Shown: positions 1 to 11,251 of the stretch, piece after piece
How the letters are laid out: the number at the start of each line of letters is the position of its first letter
How positions within the stretch are numbered: the stretch's first letter is position 1
DNA from: Peromyscus leucopus
Lineage: Eukaryota; Chordata; Mammalia; Rodentia; Cricetidae
Assembly (NCBI RefSeq): GCF_004664715.2
Contig: NC_051071.1
Location: forward strand, 31,684,161 to 31,748,160
Length of the DNA: 64,000 bases
Reading direction: 5' to 3'
Notes under the pieces: model-generated
Told to the model about the DNA's origin: nothing
Database searches by the model: none
The model's input: only the letters and a program-made list of their open reading frames with translations
Program-made: the position numbers and the translations under genes

Positions 1-541
1 CATGAAGGTGATATTTGGTACAGAGGAAGCTCTAAATAAAAACCTGATTGAAGGGTTGACTGTATGGCTAGAAGGGGCTTCATGCAACTTTGGATATGTC
101 AAATGTTTTGGTTTTCACTTTGCCCAGTATAATCAAGGTATGTTCTAAGGAGGTATTTAAGTGCATCCCTTCCGTTTGGTTAAATATAAAACTTCTGACT
201 GCATGCTCACCAGCTGTATGTCTGAGAGACGGTGTCTCATTTAAGTCACGATACAGTCTCTACATGAGAAGGCAGCTCATTTATAAGAACGCTGACAGAG
301 ACACAGCACAGTTGCAAAAGGCATCCTGTGGCCCTTATGCTGAGTCATTGATTTAGGAGAAACTGCAGTGTTTGGCGTATCTTTGCACCAGAAATACCCT
401 ATGTGTTCCATCACTTTTTCTTCATTAAAAACCCTGTGGGGCAATTCAGTCTTTCTCTTCATAGGTGATGAGTTCAGGGTGTCTGACAGTATTTTCAAAA
501 GTACAGAGTTAACAATAAACATTGTCTTGAGTCAAACTCAA
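1..541. other. Unique sequence, no gene seen
   Basis: I recognise no repeat or gene here. Open frames on both strands are under 115 codons and match nothing known to me. Confidence 0.5.
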
Positions 542-744
542 GGGACTGGAGAGCACTCTTCCAGAGGAAGACAGGTTGATTCTCAGCCCTCACAGCTAGC
601 AGCCCTCTGTAACTCTAGTCCCAGGGGATCTCACACCCTCTTCTGGCCTCTAAGGGCACTGTACTCATGGGGTACACAAATATACGTGCAGGCAAAACAC
701 TATTCTACATAAAATAAAATTAAATATATCTCAAAAAAAAGATT
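542..744 (+). mobile_element. B3/B2-family SINE
   Basis: tRNA-derived rodent SINE. The body has the typical order: ggactggagag start, CTCTTCCAGAGGA block, TCTGTAACTCTAGT, CTCTTCTGGCCTC, a short GCAGGCAAAACA module and an AATAAAAT-type tail. The A box region is eroded (about 10 bp missing after ggagag), so it is unlikely to be transcribed by Pol III. A B1 follows directly in the same orientation. Confidence 0.85.
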
Positions 745-761
745 AAAACTCAGAACTTCAC

Positions 762-931
762 AAGGTGTGATGGCATAAACCTCTAATCCTAGCACTTGGA
801 AGACAGAAGCAGATGGTTCTCTGAGTTTGAGGCCAGCCTGGTCAAGAAAGCAAGTTCCAGGATAGCCAGGGCCACAGAGAAACCTTATGTAAAAACAAAA
901 AACAAAAACAAACAAATAAAGAACAGAAACC
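762..931 (+). mobile_element. B1 SINE
   Basis: 7SL-derived B1. The body runs from a diverged GTGTGATGGCATAAACC start through GAGGCCAGCCTGGTC to an A-rich AAAACAAAAAC tail. An imperfect 13-bp target duplication flanks it (749-761 and 932-944, ctcagaacttcac versus ctcaggacttcct). Moderately old by divergence. Confidence 0.88.
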
Positions 932-944
932 CTCAGGACTTCCT

Positions 945-3094
945 CACTCAGACTGCACAGCTTTCTAACCTAAATTCCAAACAAGGCCTCTTGACTCAAA
1001 GCCATGTTTAGTCTTCTCTCTGAGAAGAAGGTAGCCAGGAAGAGCAGCCCACTACCTTCCAAGTTTCTAAGGAGGATGGAAATTTGCAACTCAACAAAGG
1101 AAGATGAAAAAGGGATAAGAGGGTTCCAGGAATGACTTTCCAAACACACTGGGCAAAGGCCAAAGCGTCTATACATCCTGTCCATATGAAGGAATGCCCC
1201 AGCGTGCTCTCTTCTTAACACAGAGGCACACAGGAATTAAAGACTAGGACCATGGCTCCCTGAAGACTAGAACCATTCCTTTTGAGTTTTCTATCCTAAG
1301 CACCAAGCTCAGTAATTGTCTACAGACTCACTGCATATCCAAGACAGAGCTTTGCAAGTCAAGGCTCTGGGAGGAAAAATGGTATAGGGAAAGTAAGAAA
1401 ACAAAACCAATGAGAGCTTGAGTGGGTCCACAGTGCATACAGTGAGATTTATGAAAGAGAAAAAAATCTGTTGAAGAGTTAAGACATGAATCTTGACTGG
1501 CAGACAAAATATAAGGAGTATGATAGTATACAATAACTAAAAAGAGAACATAAAAGCAGGAAGAAGAATTTCTTGAGTTTTAACATGGTTTGTAGCAGTA
1601 CTCACTAGAGGAAAAAAAAAAGAAGTAACATGGAATGGAGTATTCAGAGGCAGATAGATCTGGAAATGCAGTTTGGGACAGAGAATTTGGAGTTCCCAGG
1701 CTCCAGATTCAGCTTTCTGTGACTTGGGGAAACTACTTCCCTCTTCTTCACTTATCCATCTCTGTACAAGCGCCAAGAGCCCTGAACACCCTAGGCAGGC
1801 TGTCTGCCTAGTAAAGCTTGCTGTCTTCTAAGGAAGAGAGAGTCATAAACAGCACAGCAGCACAATGGTGAGTTTCACAATGGGAGCTGCAGCAGGACTT
1901 TGGTGGTTGACATGACTTAGGAAACAGGAAGTCTCCCTGGTCAGGGGACCTTCAACTGAAATACAAGAATGAGGAAATACTTGCCATTGCAGACAAGCAG
2001 AGAAGGCTTCAGGAAGAGGGAGAAACATGAGAGATTCGAACGCAGTAAGAACATGAGGAGTGTTAAGAAAATTAGGAAGGGTTTGGAGTGTAAGAGGGTC
2101 TGGCAATTCAGAACCACTCAGTCAAGAGCCAGACAGAACCGCCACACATTTTCAGGCCACCTGCAGAGCAACAGGGAGCTACCAGCACTTGAAGATCAAG
2201 CTTGTCTTCTTCTGGATCTCTGAGAGTAGATTTGGTAGTAAGAAACTGAAGCCACGAGGCAGTTCCTGAAAATAACAATGAGTAAAACTTCCTAAGTAGA
2301 TTGGTACATGAGCCAAATGTATCCCAGCTCTGCCACAGCCTTACCATGCTGCTGGTCAATGACTCATGGCTTATTCTTAGAGTCTCTAGGTGAAATGACA
2401 GTACTGTGGCACTGAGCATACTGCTAAGTGTTCAATGTGTTGTCAGAGAAGTACTTGGAGCCATATTATGGAAATTTCTTGGACATCACAAGGAATTCTC
2501 TCATGTTTTTCTTCTTCAAGTATCCCCAGATAGGTTGACCTTGGGCTTTCCAATAGGACTGCATGAATGACATGTTCAATGGATCATATTACTTGAAAAT
2601 TGAGTTTTTCTTTTAATACAGAGTCAAGCAATATGGAGGTTCTACCAGCCAACTAGTTTTTCTACTTTCCATCTCTCCTTGAACATGAACTGCCTCCCTG
2701 TCTCTTATTGACCACAGCCTTCCTCTTCATTCCCAAGAACCACCAAGTATGGTCAATTCATTTCATTGGCTGCACTATACTAGCATGACTGCCATGAGTT
2801 ACCCTTCCCCCATAAAGCTTTACTGTAGATGAAACTCTCTTGCATGACCCTCTTATGTCCAAGCCATCTTATGGCTTCATGACCTAGAAAAGTTGTGCAA
2901 TTTGGTATTGGCCTCCAGTGGGTCTGGGATGGGTCCCAGATGAACATCGTGTGCCTGCCCTCTGGACAGACACTCACCCAAGTTCTCTACCCAATGTTCT
3001 GTAGCCTGTGGCTTGATCTATTGACATCATTTGCCAACTAAGTTCATGGCCACAAGTCTAACTGGTAAATCAAGCCACCATGATCAAAGCTTGC
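945..3094. other. Mostly unique sequence, weak MIR traces
   Basis: No gene found. About 1690-1770 and 2325-2450 carry minus-strand MIR-like wording (cttggggaaactacttccctcttc; ctctgccacagcctta), too eroded to delimit. 1840-2130 faintly resembles antisense L2. Confidence 0.4.
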
Positions 3095-3227
3095 ATAACC
3101 TTGGCTAGAATCCCTGTCCTGTGTCCTGTTTCCTCATTTGTTGTATGGAGTTAATAATGGTATCTGCTTTGTGGAGTGCTTGTAAGGGTCAAATGAAACC
3201 CTTTGTGAGAAGTAGTTAATGAATATT

Positions 3228-3272
<45 letters not shown>

Positions 3273-3290
3273 AGTAATGATGGTAATAGG
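3095..3290 (-). mobile_element. MIR SINE (ancient), minus strand
   Basis: Antisense MIR core: TTTCCTCATTTGT, then taataatggtatct, then an AAATGAAA/aatgaatatt end. A TAC microsatellite has grown at its 5' end, a common outcome in MIR AT-rich ends. Confidence 0.65.
3228..3273. repeat. (TAC)n microsatellite
   Basis: About 15 uninterrupted TAC units. Its reading frames give poly-Ser or poly-Tyr-like runs that are not protein. Likely length-polymorphic. Confidence 0.95.
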
Positions 3291-3569
3291 TATAGGGGCT
3301 ACTAACTTGAAGGATTATTTTACTACTTTGCAATAAAGCTTAATGAGTTGTACTGTGAGCCCTGACTTTGGCATGTTTCTCTAATATATCCACCTGTGAC
3401 CTCTACTTTCTAAAGCTGGGGTACTGGGAAAGGAAAATCTCTACAAGACCGTCATTTGTAGCAAGTCTTTTCTACCCTGTGGGGAGTCTGGGATAGTAGA
3501 GCAGAAAGAGTGAATCTGGTCTCCTTTCCTAATGCTAAGGTAAGGACACCCTGGGGAAGCAGTTACCAG

Positions 3570-3660
3570 CATGAGGTCTCAGAGCTAATAGGTGGAAAAG
3601 CGAGGTCTACACTCCAGGACTCTTGATAATTGGTTCTGTCTGTACTTTGTAATGAGGCTA
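3570..3660 (+). mobile_element. MIR fragment
   Basis: Matches the 3' half of MIR: CAGAGCTAATAGGTGG, then a diverged form of the 'gattcaaacccaggactctt' segment. Short and old. Confidence 0.5.
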
Positions 3661-3844
3661 CGATGAAGGGAGCCACAAAAGAAAAATTATCAGCCTGTGC
3701 TGAGAACCAACTTGTGCTAAGCCCAAGGATGAGAGTTTTGTATTCATGATGCCGCATCACTTTCATCAGAGCAGCAGCAGGGAAGAGTGACATTATCCTT
3801 ATTTTACGAGTAAGACTATGATGACAAAGTTTGTAAAGCTGTTA

Positions 3845-4230
3845 TCTTGATCCATTTTCTGTTGTAATAAATGAATATTATAGACTGGAAAACAAAGAAT
3901 AGAGGTTGTATTCTTTAGGTTCAATAGAGGTTTTACTTCATGGATTTCAAGATGGAAGGGTCCTATGAGCAAGTCATTGGAATCTGGGAAAGTTTTATTG
4001 TTTTGTTGTAAGTTGATGGAAGCATTGCATGGCAAGGTAGAGTCAGCATACCAGAGAGAGCTTATGTTATAAAGCCATTCCTATAATAACATAAATCCAT
4101 TCCACTCAGAACCTAGCACTCTTGATCCTGTCACTTCCAAGCCTCCTCACTTCTCAAATAGCATTAAAAGATGCCACTGAGGATTTAATTTTTAACATAT
4201 GAGGTTTGCAGGACACAGAATACCCATGCA
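3845..4230 (-). mobile_element. MaLR (MST/MLT1-like) LTR, minus strand
   Basis: Starts like an antisense MaLR LTR (gatccattttctgttgtaat, then tatagactgg) and ends with the antisense 5' end (TTTAACATATGAGGTTTG then aggacacagaata). The middle is eroded. One old solo LTR explains both ends. Confidence 0.6.
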
Positions 4231-4255
4231 GGTACATGCTATAAGCAACATTTTC

Positions 4256-4258
<3 letters not shown>

Positions 4259-4310
<52 letters not shown>
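4259..4310. repeat. (TG)n microsatellite
   Basis: About 23 perfect TG units followed by TATGTG. Possible Z-DNA-forming alternating purine-pyrimidine tract. Confidence 0.97.
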
Positions 4311-4311
<1 letters not shown>

Positions 4312-4319
4312 TTGCATGC

Positions 4320-5267
4320 ATGTGAAAGTAGGTCAGTGATAATCTCTCATTTGCAGGCTAAGTTAGTCCTGTAGTTCAACCATAGGGATGTAGGATTAAA
4401 ACCCTCCTCCTCCTCCCCTGCCAAGAACCCTAAAAGCCAAGGTTTTCTTTCATTCACATTCATTTCTGGTCTTCCTGGGTATCTGTCTATTTTCCAGTAC
4501 CCTGGGATGTGACCAGCTGACTTACCTGGCCTTTCCAGGGGCTTCCTGAGTTTTTGAAGGTGGCTGAGAGGACTACAATTCTGCCAGGCTACAGACTACT
4601 AAGGCCAGTTGGTGCTGTACTGCAGATTAAGAGAAGAAAGCTTAATTTATTTTTTTTAATACCTTGCCCTCTGGCCAGGACACTGAGATCAGCAAAATAA
4701 CTCAAGTGGGTCACTGCATCTATGCCATTCCAGCAACCAACATCTAAGAGTCCAGTCCCCATTCTAAATCCAAGTGCTGCAGCAAATCTGATACAAGAGC
4801 GAGAACCCAGCAGGTCACTTTCATTTCTGAGTTGGCACAGGCATGTGGCCGGCACCATCTTCCTCTCTTTTGACCCCCTTTCTTTCCATGGTTTATCAAG
4901 CTGAGCTCTGTGAAATGAGTGGCTGCCCAGGGTCTCAATCACTGGTTTCTGACAAAGGCAGGAAAAAATTGTTCCACTTGCCATCAATGGAGGCCACAAT
5001 GATGCTGGCATGATGAAATCTGTTCAGAGTCACACACTCATCCTACTGCTGATGGCTACCTATGTACCAGTGCTTGGGTATTAACTGATTGCAAAGTATA
5101 GCCCTTTTCAGGGAGCAGATGTTTCCCAGAAGCAAGCCCCCTTCTTCTCTGATGCCAGGCCCCTTACCACTGCCTTTGAGACATCTGGATCTGGAAAATA
5201 GAGTGAGGTCTCTAGGATTTCATTCTATCAAATGCTTTGAACATGTCTCTGTAGTCAGAAGTTTCCC
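4320..5267. other. Unique sequence, no gene seen
   Basis: The longest open frame (minus, 4589-5011, 140 codons) has no recognisable domain and no splice or promoter context. I treat it as chance. Confidence 0.5.
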
Positions 5268-5606
5268 TGTGTCCTGCCTGGTCCCACAGCTGCTGAGACC
5301 CAAGTAAATACGCAGAGGCTTATGCTATTTACAAACTGTATAGTCTATGGCAGGCCTCTTGCTAGCTAGCTCTTATATCTTAAATTAATTCATTTCTATT
5401 CATTTATGTTTATCTATATGGCTTGGTACCTTTTCTCAGTTCTGCCTTGTCATCTTGCTTCCTCTGTGTCTGGGTGGTGGCTCCTCACTCTACTCTTTCT
5501 CTTTCTATCATTCTCCTAGTCTGCTTGCCCTGCCTATACTTCCTGCCTGGCTACTGGTCAATCAGTGTTTTATTAAACAAGTGTACAAGAGCATTATCCC
5601 ACAGCA
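5268..5606 (-). mobile_element. mys-related LTR, minus strand (old)
   Basis: Shares order and wording with the LTRs at 27187 and 29768: CTTATGCTATTTACAAACTG, GGCAGGCCTCTTGCTA, CCTATACTTCCTGCCTGG, CAGTGTTTTATT, and a terminal CCCACAGCA. It ends at the same dinucleotide CA and is followed by the same pyrimidine tract and internal sequence, so it is the 3' LTR of a minus-strand element. It is far more diverged than the young copy. The left end (TG near 5268) is approximate. Confidence 0.75.
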
Positions 5607-5862
5607 TTTCCCTTTAATTAAAAAGGAAGGTTTTAACTTTAACATAGTAAAATTAAATATAACAAACAGTTATTAAGCAACTATTACAGTTATAATATCT
5701 AGTCTATTTGTATTTGGCAAAATTAAAGAAAATATTCTATCTATCCTGTATTTGTTAGTCTAAGGTTTCATATCTAATTTATCTTCTATTATAACCAAGG
5801 AAAATTATAACTATAACTATCTAGTCTTCAATTACATCAAAGATGCCAAAAGGATAAAAAAA
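5607..5862 (-). mobile_element. mys-related 3' internal fragment
   Basis: Continues from the LTR with the same segment that follows the young 3' LTR at 27533: a polypyrimidine tract (antisense PPT), AAAAAGGAAGGTTTTAA, AACATAGTAAAATTA, TAACAAAC, and later ATCTAGTCTTCAATTACATC. Similarity stops near 5862 in an A/T-rich run. No second LTR was found, so the element is truncated. Confidence 0.7.
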
Positions 5863-6187
5863 TAAAAAATAAAGATTTTATTTTTTTTAATTATCTATTT
5901 CTTTATATGACCATCTATCCTTTTACACATCTCCTGTGTCCTTTTGCTAAGTACTCTAGGGGAAAAAGAGATGTCAGTACAACCATTCAACTGTGAAAGA
6001 AAAATGAGACAAGTGAGAGCTCACAGAAAGACAGAGACAGTACAGACAGCCTCCTTCATGTTTGTCTCCAGAGAAACGGAAAGGGCAAAACAAGCCATAA
6101 CCTATTACTGGGACCCAAGACCCTAGTGGGGAAGTAAGGGAAGCAAATCTAGTCAAAAACATACATTTATAAATAAAGTTTGATTGG
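5863..6187. other. Unique sequence after eroded ERV
   Basis: Could be further degraded internal sequence of the element to its left, but I see no alignment to the young copy. No gene. Confidence 0.35.
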
Positions 6188-6260
6188 TGCCAGGCATGGT
6201 GGTACACACCTACAGTCCCCACATTCAGGAGGCAGAAACAAGAGGGTCTTGTAGCTTGAG
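6188..6260 (+). mobile_element. B1 fragment (5' part)
   Basis: GCCAGGCATGGTGGTACACA, then CAGTCCCCA and TTCAGGAGGCAGA match the first half of B1. The second half is missing or replaced. Confidence 0.75.
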
Positions 6261-6464
6261 TTACTTACTGAAACCACAAATATATCAGAAATGAATGTTT
6301 TATTGGAACAGTAAATGCAACAATACCTTTTTGTTTGTGGTTGATTGGTTTGCACTTTATCTAACAATAACAAAGCTGTAAAAGTATATGCTCCCAAAGC
6401 AGAAGTGTTTACTGTCAATCTAGTTGCAGAAAAATGTTGGGATTGACCTGTTCCTACATTCAAG

Positions 6465-6620
6465 GTCCTTTTAAGTGCTTTACACATTTGTTTTCATTTG
6501 CTCATCGCAGCAACGTTTGTTCCATAAGTATTGATAATGGTTTGCATTTAGAGACTTGGAGAAACAAGGTAACTACTTTCCTGTCACATGGAAGTGTCTA
6601 GATTTGACCCAATGGCACTT
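6465..6620 (+). mobile_element. MIR SINE
   Basis: AAGTGCTTTACACATTTG, tttcatttgctcatcgcagca, then a diverged core with aGAGACTTGGAGAAACAAGG. Fits sense MIR. Confidence 0.6.
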
Positions 6621-7139
6621 CTCCTTCTTTATTCCTAAATGCTGAGACTTGGGTTCAACCTTTGTGTGAGAGGCTTCAGGGAGTGGTGGACTGTAGGAGA
6701 GGCTGCAGTCAGAAGGCATGGCCCAGATTAAGGCAGAGGGCAGGAGTGAACACAGCCACTAGCATAGGAGAAGACATGTTAGACTTTCAAACACAGAGAA
6801 CAAGTTTACTGACTAGAGCAGAGGGAAAATGTAATGGGTATGCTCTGGCAGATCACACAAAGACCTCTCTGCCAGTAAACCCTGAGGCTTTGCTGAGTCC
6901 AGGTGCTTCAGGCATTCACAGGCCAGCCTCATCCTCTAATCCCAGTGTTTTCTGGGGACCAGTGGTCACAGTCCCAGAGCAGTGACTGAAACCAAGAGTC
7001 TCTTCACACTGGAGTCAAAATCAAACCAGCTACAGACCTGATGTTTGTTTTAACAACACACTCACATGTGACCATAGTTTCTGTTTAACCAGGTGCAAAG
7101 AAAGGACATGGGAAACCAGCTCACTGGCATCCTGTTTGT
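6621..7139. other. Unique sequence
   Basis: No repeat or gene recognised. A 107-codon plus-strand frame (6662-6985) has no domain features. Confidence 0.45.
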
Positions 7140-7210
7140 CAGTGGTTCCATGTGTGACCTTGGATAAGTCACTTAAATGTTCTAACTCCAATCTCTAACT
7201 GTATCAAGTG
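7140..7210 (-). mobile_element. MIR fragment, minus
   Basis: TGTGTGACCTTGGATAAGTC then acttaaatgttctaactcc is the antisense MIR core. Confidence 0.65.
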
Positions 7211-7589
7211 CAGCTTGGGACAAATGTATCTCTATCAGCACAAACTTCTCAAATAGAATTAGATGAATCAACACAGAAACCATTAAGAACCCCAAAGACT
7301 ACATATCAGCTGATTAGCTACCTTTTGCTTTTAGTTAGCTATGATTCCATAAAGTTAAGAATCAGGGAGGCATTGTTTGAATTTGTGAGAACATAGGTAT
7401 CTGTAACTGGCATCTAATCACCCATACCATGAAATGCATTAATTGATCTTAATATTTACCAGGTTTTAACTTAATGCCAACATGTAGCTATGAATAAAAC
7501 AGTAGTAACCAGGTATTACAACACAGAATGGCAAATGTCAAACCAGGAAACAGCTGAGAGCTTCCCAACCACGTGGCTACAGAGCAAAC

Positions 7590-7800
7590 CAGTTTGGGTC
7601 CATGGCCTGACTATGCAATTAAGGGTTCCTGTACCTTAGAAAACCACTTAGTTTTTCTTTGTCCGATGTCCTCACCTGTAAAACTAGGATAAAAATAGTG
7701 TGTGTTTTGTGCTGTAGTGCAAGATCAATTCATCCAATTCTTATAATGCTACTGGAACTGTGTTGGTACACATGATTATCACCCATGAAGATAATGATGA
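7590..7800 (-). mobile_element. MIR SINE, minus
   Basis: Antisense MIR: ccatggcctgac, TTAGAAAACCACTTAG, CCTCACCTGTAAAACTAGGA and the downstream aataatagt-like stretch. Confidence 0.6.
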
Positions 7801-7824
7801 AATGTACTGGGTGATAAAGGTGCC

Positions 7825-7882
7825 TGTGTATGTAAGGGTTCTCTAGAGTCATAGTTCTTATGGAATGATTCTTGATGATGAT

Positions 7883-7929
<47 letters not shown>

Positions 7930-8190
7930 GAGAGATGATAGACAGAGCAGCCCAAATCTGATCACAAAAGCTATATAAGCACCCTCACACTATGCCCACT
8001 CCCAAAGGAGAGGTGCATAACCCATCACATAATTTATCTGTGACAAACTCTGAGTAAACCACACCCTGCTTAAAAGACCATACCAGCACTGAGCAATGGG
8101 ACTCAACTTGGCATGTGGTCCAGAAGGAGATACCCTAGGAACTCCCAGAACCAAAGGGCCCAAGGTGAGGTTCACTCCCTGAAGTCAAAG
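7825..8190. repeat. Probable interspersed repeat with GATA array
   Basis: Begins AAGGGTTCTCTAGAGTCATA, a start I recall from a widespread mammalian interspersed repeat that commonly grows a TATA/GATA array after the same phrase. I cannot name the family with confidence. Confidence 0.4.
7881..7930. repeat. (GATA)n microsatellite
   Basis: About 12 GATA units preceded by GATGAT variants and followed by a degenerate gagagatgata. Likely polymorphic. Confidence 0.95.
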
Positions 8191-8229
8191 ATAGCTGCAA
8201 AAACTGAAAGAGAAAAAGTAGAGCTAAAT

Positions 8230-8408
8230 GTGCCGGGCAGTGGTGGTGCACGCCTTTAATCCCAGCACTCAGGAGGCAGAGGCAGGCGAATTTCTGTGAG
8301 TTCGAGGCCAGCCTGGTCTACAAAGCAAGTTCCAGGAAAGGCACAAAGCTACACAGAGAAACCCTGTCTCAAAAAAACCAAAACCAAAACAAACAAACAA
8401 ACAAAAAT
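8230..8408 (+). mobile_element. B1 SINE, full length
   Basis: Near-consensus B1. The Pol III A-box region (CAGTGGTGGTGCACGCC) and a perfect B box (GTTCGAGGC) are both kept, followed by GCCTGGTCTACAAAGC and an AAACAAACA-type tail. An imperfect target duplication flanks it (agtagagctaaatg at 8217-8230, agtagagcaatg at 8409-8420). One of the least diverged SINEs in the window. Confidence 0.95.
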
Positions 8409-8420
8409 AGTAGAGCAATG

Positions 8421-9202
8421 AAAGTAGTCTAAGAGAAATAGGAGAGAGATTAGTGTAGAAGAGAAGCAGCATGGGACCAGTATGCCAAAACCTACTTACC
8501 TGAACCCAGTCGGTGTGCTTGAGGCCTAGAAAAGGGGCACTAGGGAACATTAGCAGCCTAGGGGTGAGGGGTAGCAGAGAAAAGGCCTGTACATGGTGTC
8601 ATGACTGCACTCAAGCATTGCCCTCCATGATGAGGTTGCCATGGTTGCCACTGAGCCATCCAGTGAGGCTAGGAGGGCTAGTACAGATACTATTCTTAAG
8701 ATTTTAAGTCTACAAGCATCACTGAACCTCCTTCTCATTCATGTGTGAATGAAGGTATAATAGTACTAGCTCCAAGTGTTTTTATGAGGGTGAAGTGGAT
8801 TAATATATGAAAAGAGTTTAAAATGAACTATAGCAAATGTTCTGTATTATTGCTTAATTGCATTTTACTTTACATACTCCCTTAAGGAATGCATTGATGT
8901 TTATTCCTCGACTCCATGTTGGTTGCTTAAAATATAAAGTGACTCATGTATGATTCTCACACTTAGACTGTTTAGCCTCTAAGGGAGAACATCAGAAAAG
9001 GAAAAGGATGAACACACAACAGTGTTACATGACTGCTAGAGTGGGGAACCGTGATGGACCCCACAAGAAAGACAGAAGAGGCCAGAGATAGAAATGTGGA
9101 GAATACATACAGAATGCTATGCCCCGATCTCTCATACTTCTAAGTTTTACCCAGGGAGTAAAGCAGGAAAACCATCAAAAATAGGAACCGAGGAGAGTGA
9201 AT
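8421..9202. other. Mostly unique; weak antisense MIR near 8690-8860
   Basis: 8690-8860 reads like an eroded minus-strand MIR (ctgaacctccttctcattc, gaaggtataatagtactag, atgagggtgaa). The rest shows nothing I recognise. Confidence 0.4.
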
Positions 9203-9298
9203 TGAATAATTTAGTTGGTAGATTTGCTTGCTTTGCTTTCATGAGTCCCTGGGTTCGATACCTACATTTTTAGAAAACAAAACAAAGTCAAGAGAACA
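9203..9298 (+). mobile_element. ID-type SINE
   Basis: tRNA-Ala-like ID body: attTAGTTGGTAGA, TTGCTTGC, CCCTGGGTTCGATACC with an intact B box (GTTCGATAC), then an A-rich tail. The A box is diverged. Confidence 0.65.
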
Positions 9299-9986
9299 AG
9301 AATCAAGCCAATAAAGTCATAAGCATGGCCTGAGCAGATACAGGTTGGAGCCCTGCCAAGCCACTGATCACTGATTAGAGGAGACATTGTTCTCATTTAT
9401 AAGACAGAATAAAGACACTCTCAGCACTTTTATGCCTTGAAATAAATTTGTATTTCAAAGACTTAACCAACACATCATGACCACGTCTCCTTCCTTTCTT
9501 GACATTCAGGCTTTTTATTGTCCCCAATCAATTTACTGATGTAAAAATAAGTAAATAACTAAGAGATGCTGTGGATCAGCCCTATGTGAAAAAAAAAAAA
9601 AAAAAAAAGGATCGATGAGTTTCAAATATATTCTTAGTTTTCATTTCCACTTGAAATTCGTCTTCTGGAAATTAAATATATTGAAGTTAGAACAGCTGTG
9701 CTTCTGAGAGGTGCCCACACTAACACATTGAAAGAGAGACACAAAGGTCTCCAGCTACAATGTAAAGAATGGAGGCAGCTAGAGAACAAGCCGAGACCCC
9801 TAATAACCATTTATTTTAATTGTTGTTTTCTGTTGTGTCTGTGGCAACCGTTTGGTCTAACCCCACCTTTAAGAATGTCTCCCACTGTTCCCAGAGAGAC
9901 ATGCATACAAATACATGTGCTTATTCGAGGCAATGCTGGGCCAATTCATTTTTCAGTTATTTTAAAACTCGACATGCTGTTTATAG
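9299..9986. other. Unique sequence with a poly(A) run
   Basis: A pure A tract lies at about 9590-9608 with no SINE body upstream that I recognise. No gene. Confidence 0.45.
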
Positions 9987-10226
9987 CAGTGGTTCCCAAC
10001 CTTCCTAATGCTATGACCCTTTAATACAGTTCCTTGGGTTGTGGTGACCCCCAACCATAAAATTGTTTTTGTTGCTACTTCATAACTGTAATTTTGCTAT
10101 TGTTATGAATCAGAAAGTAAATATCTGTATTTTCCAATGGTCGTAGACAACCCCTGTAAAAGGTCATTTGAAAGGTCATTGAAAAGGGTCAAAAAGGGGT
10201 CACAACCCACAGGTTGAGAACCACTG
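9987..10226 (+). mobile_element. URR1-like hAT-Charlie MITE, complete
   Basis: Non-autonomous DNA transposon with terminal inverted repeats CAGTGGTTCCCAACCT (9987-10002) and its complement at 10211-10226 (15 of 16 match). Internal landmarks: TGCTATGACCCTTTAATACA, TGGTGACCCCCAACCATAAA, GTTGCTACTTCATAACTG, and GGTCACAACCCACAGG. The flanking 8-mers gtttatag and ctttgtgg agree at 5 of 8, a decayed hAT-type 8-bp target duplication. No transposase. Confidence 0.9.
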
Positions 10227-11093
10227 CTTTGTGGGAAAATTGGGAAGAACAGAAAATCATGACTCAGAATTCCAATTCTTTGAAGAAAGCCCAGCTAACT
10301 TGGGGGTGCTTCATTGCTGGTGCTTCAATCCTGGTGAATTGTTTTGATTATTTGCTTCAGGTTGTAAAGAGTTACTGTCTCTCCACGTCCATAATCCTCC
10401 CTGCTACTTAATGCTATGCTAGAGGTATAGCTGAGAGATAGTATTAAATGCAATGCTCATGTGTCTGGTTACTGCACTACATTTTCTCAAAGTAACACAG
10501 TCCAGAATGTGAGTCAAGGTTTGGGAATTGAACCACGTAGGAATGGAGGTAGTCAGGGGAAACAAACACGCTTTAGGCTTTCCTCTGAAGGGCTGCCTGT
10601 GAGGAGAAGACACCTTAGTACACTAAAGGCACTGACTCATTGCTGGCTGTGGGTCAGGCAGAACCAGAAAAGGCAGTAGGACCAGCTCAAGGAGAGGCCG
10701 CAGAAAAGGAACTGAGGCTTATAAAACCTAGAGAAACCCTCAGGTAGGCTTGCATTACCTGGGTGGCAGCTGATGTCAGACCGTTTCCCACCCATGCACA
10801 TCTGTGGCAAGTTCAGCAGGTTTTTGTTTTTTCCTCCCTGACCACTGTGGAGGAATGCCAGGGACCATTCCCAGCCCAGTGTGCTGATAATGAAGAACGC
10901 AGGCCTTCTGAAGCCAGTAACTAACCAGGACAAGAATCAGCAAATGTTCAGTGTCGAAGACCAGTGGGACTGTGGGTCACTTAGTGTCTATGTCAGGTAG
11001 TCTTTCTTTCTGTATAATAGACTGGGGATGTGGGGGTTGTGGGGGTGGATGAAGCACCTTAACTCAGGCACATGACAGAAAGAATACACCCCT
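10227..11093. other. Unique sequence; possible MIR at 10485-10560
   Basis: A sense MIR trace (AAAGTAACACAGTCCAGAAT, then ggtttgggaattgaacc) lies at about 10485-10560. No gene. Confidence 0.4.
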
Positions 11094-11251
11094 AGGGCTG
11101 GAGAGATGGCTCAGAGGTTAAGGGCACTGACTGCTCTTCCAGAGGTCCTGAGTTCAATTCCCAGCAACCACATGGTGGCTCACAACCATCTGTAATGAGA
11201 TCTGGCATCCCTCTTCTGTATACTAAATAAATAAATAAATCTTTAAAAAAA
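11094..11251 (+). mobile_element. B2 SINE with perfect target duplication
   Basis: GGGCTGGAGAGATGGCTCAG start, A-box region, B box in GAGTTCAATTCC, ACAACCATCTGTAATGAGAT, then CCCTCTTCTGTATACTAAAT and an AATAAATAAAT/CTTT(A)n end. An 11-bp perfect duplication AATACACCCCT lies at 11083-11093 and 11252-11262. It lacks the 3' segment that separates CTCTTCTG from the AATAAA tail in mouse B2, giving a shorter variant. Confidence 0.95.

Noticed and set aside
3151..3333. Serine-rich open frame
   Set aside because: It is the antisense reading of a TAC microsatellite.
4589..5011. 140-codon minus-strand open frame in unique DNA
   Set aside because: No recognisable motif, mixed composition and no conserved flanks. 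Frames of this length are expected by chance in 64 kb.
9203..9298. tRNA gene candidate from the GGTTCGATACC B box
   Set aside because: No cloverleaf can be folded and it is followed by an A-rich tail; it fits an ID SINE.
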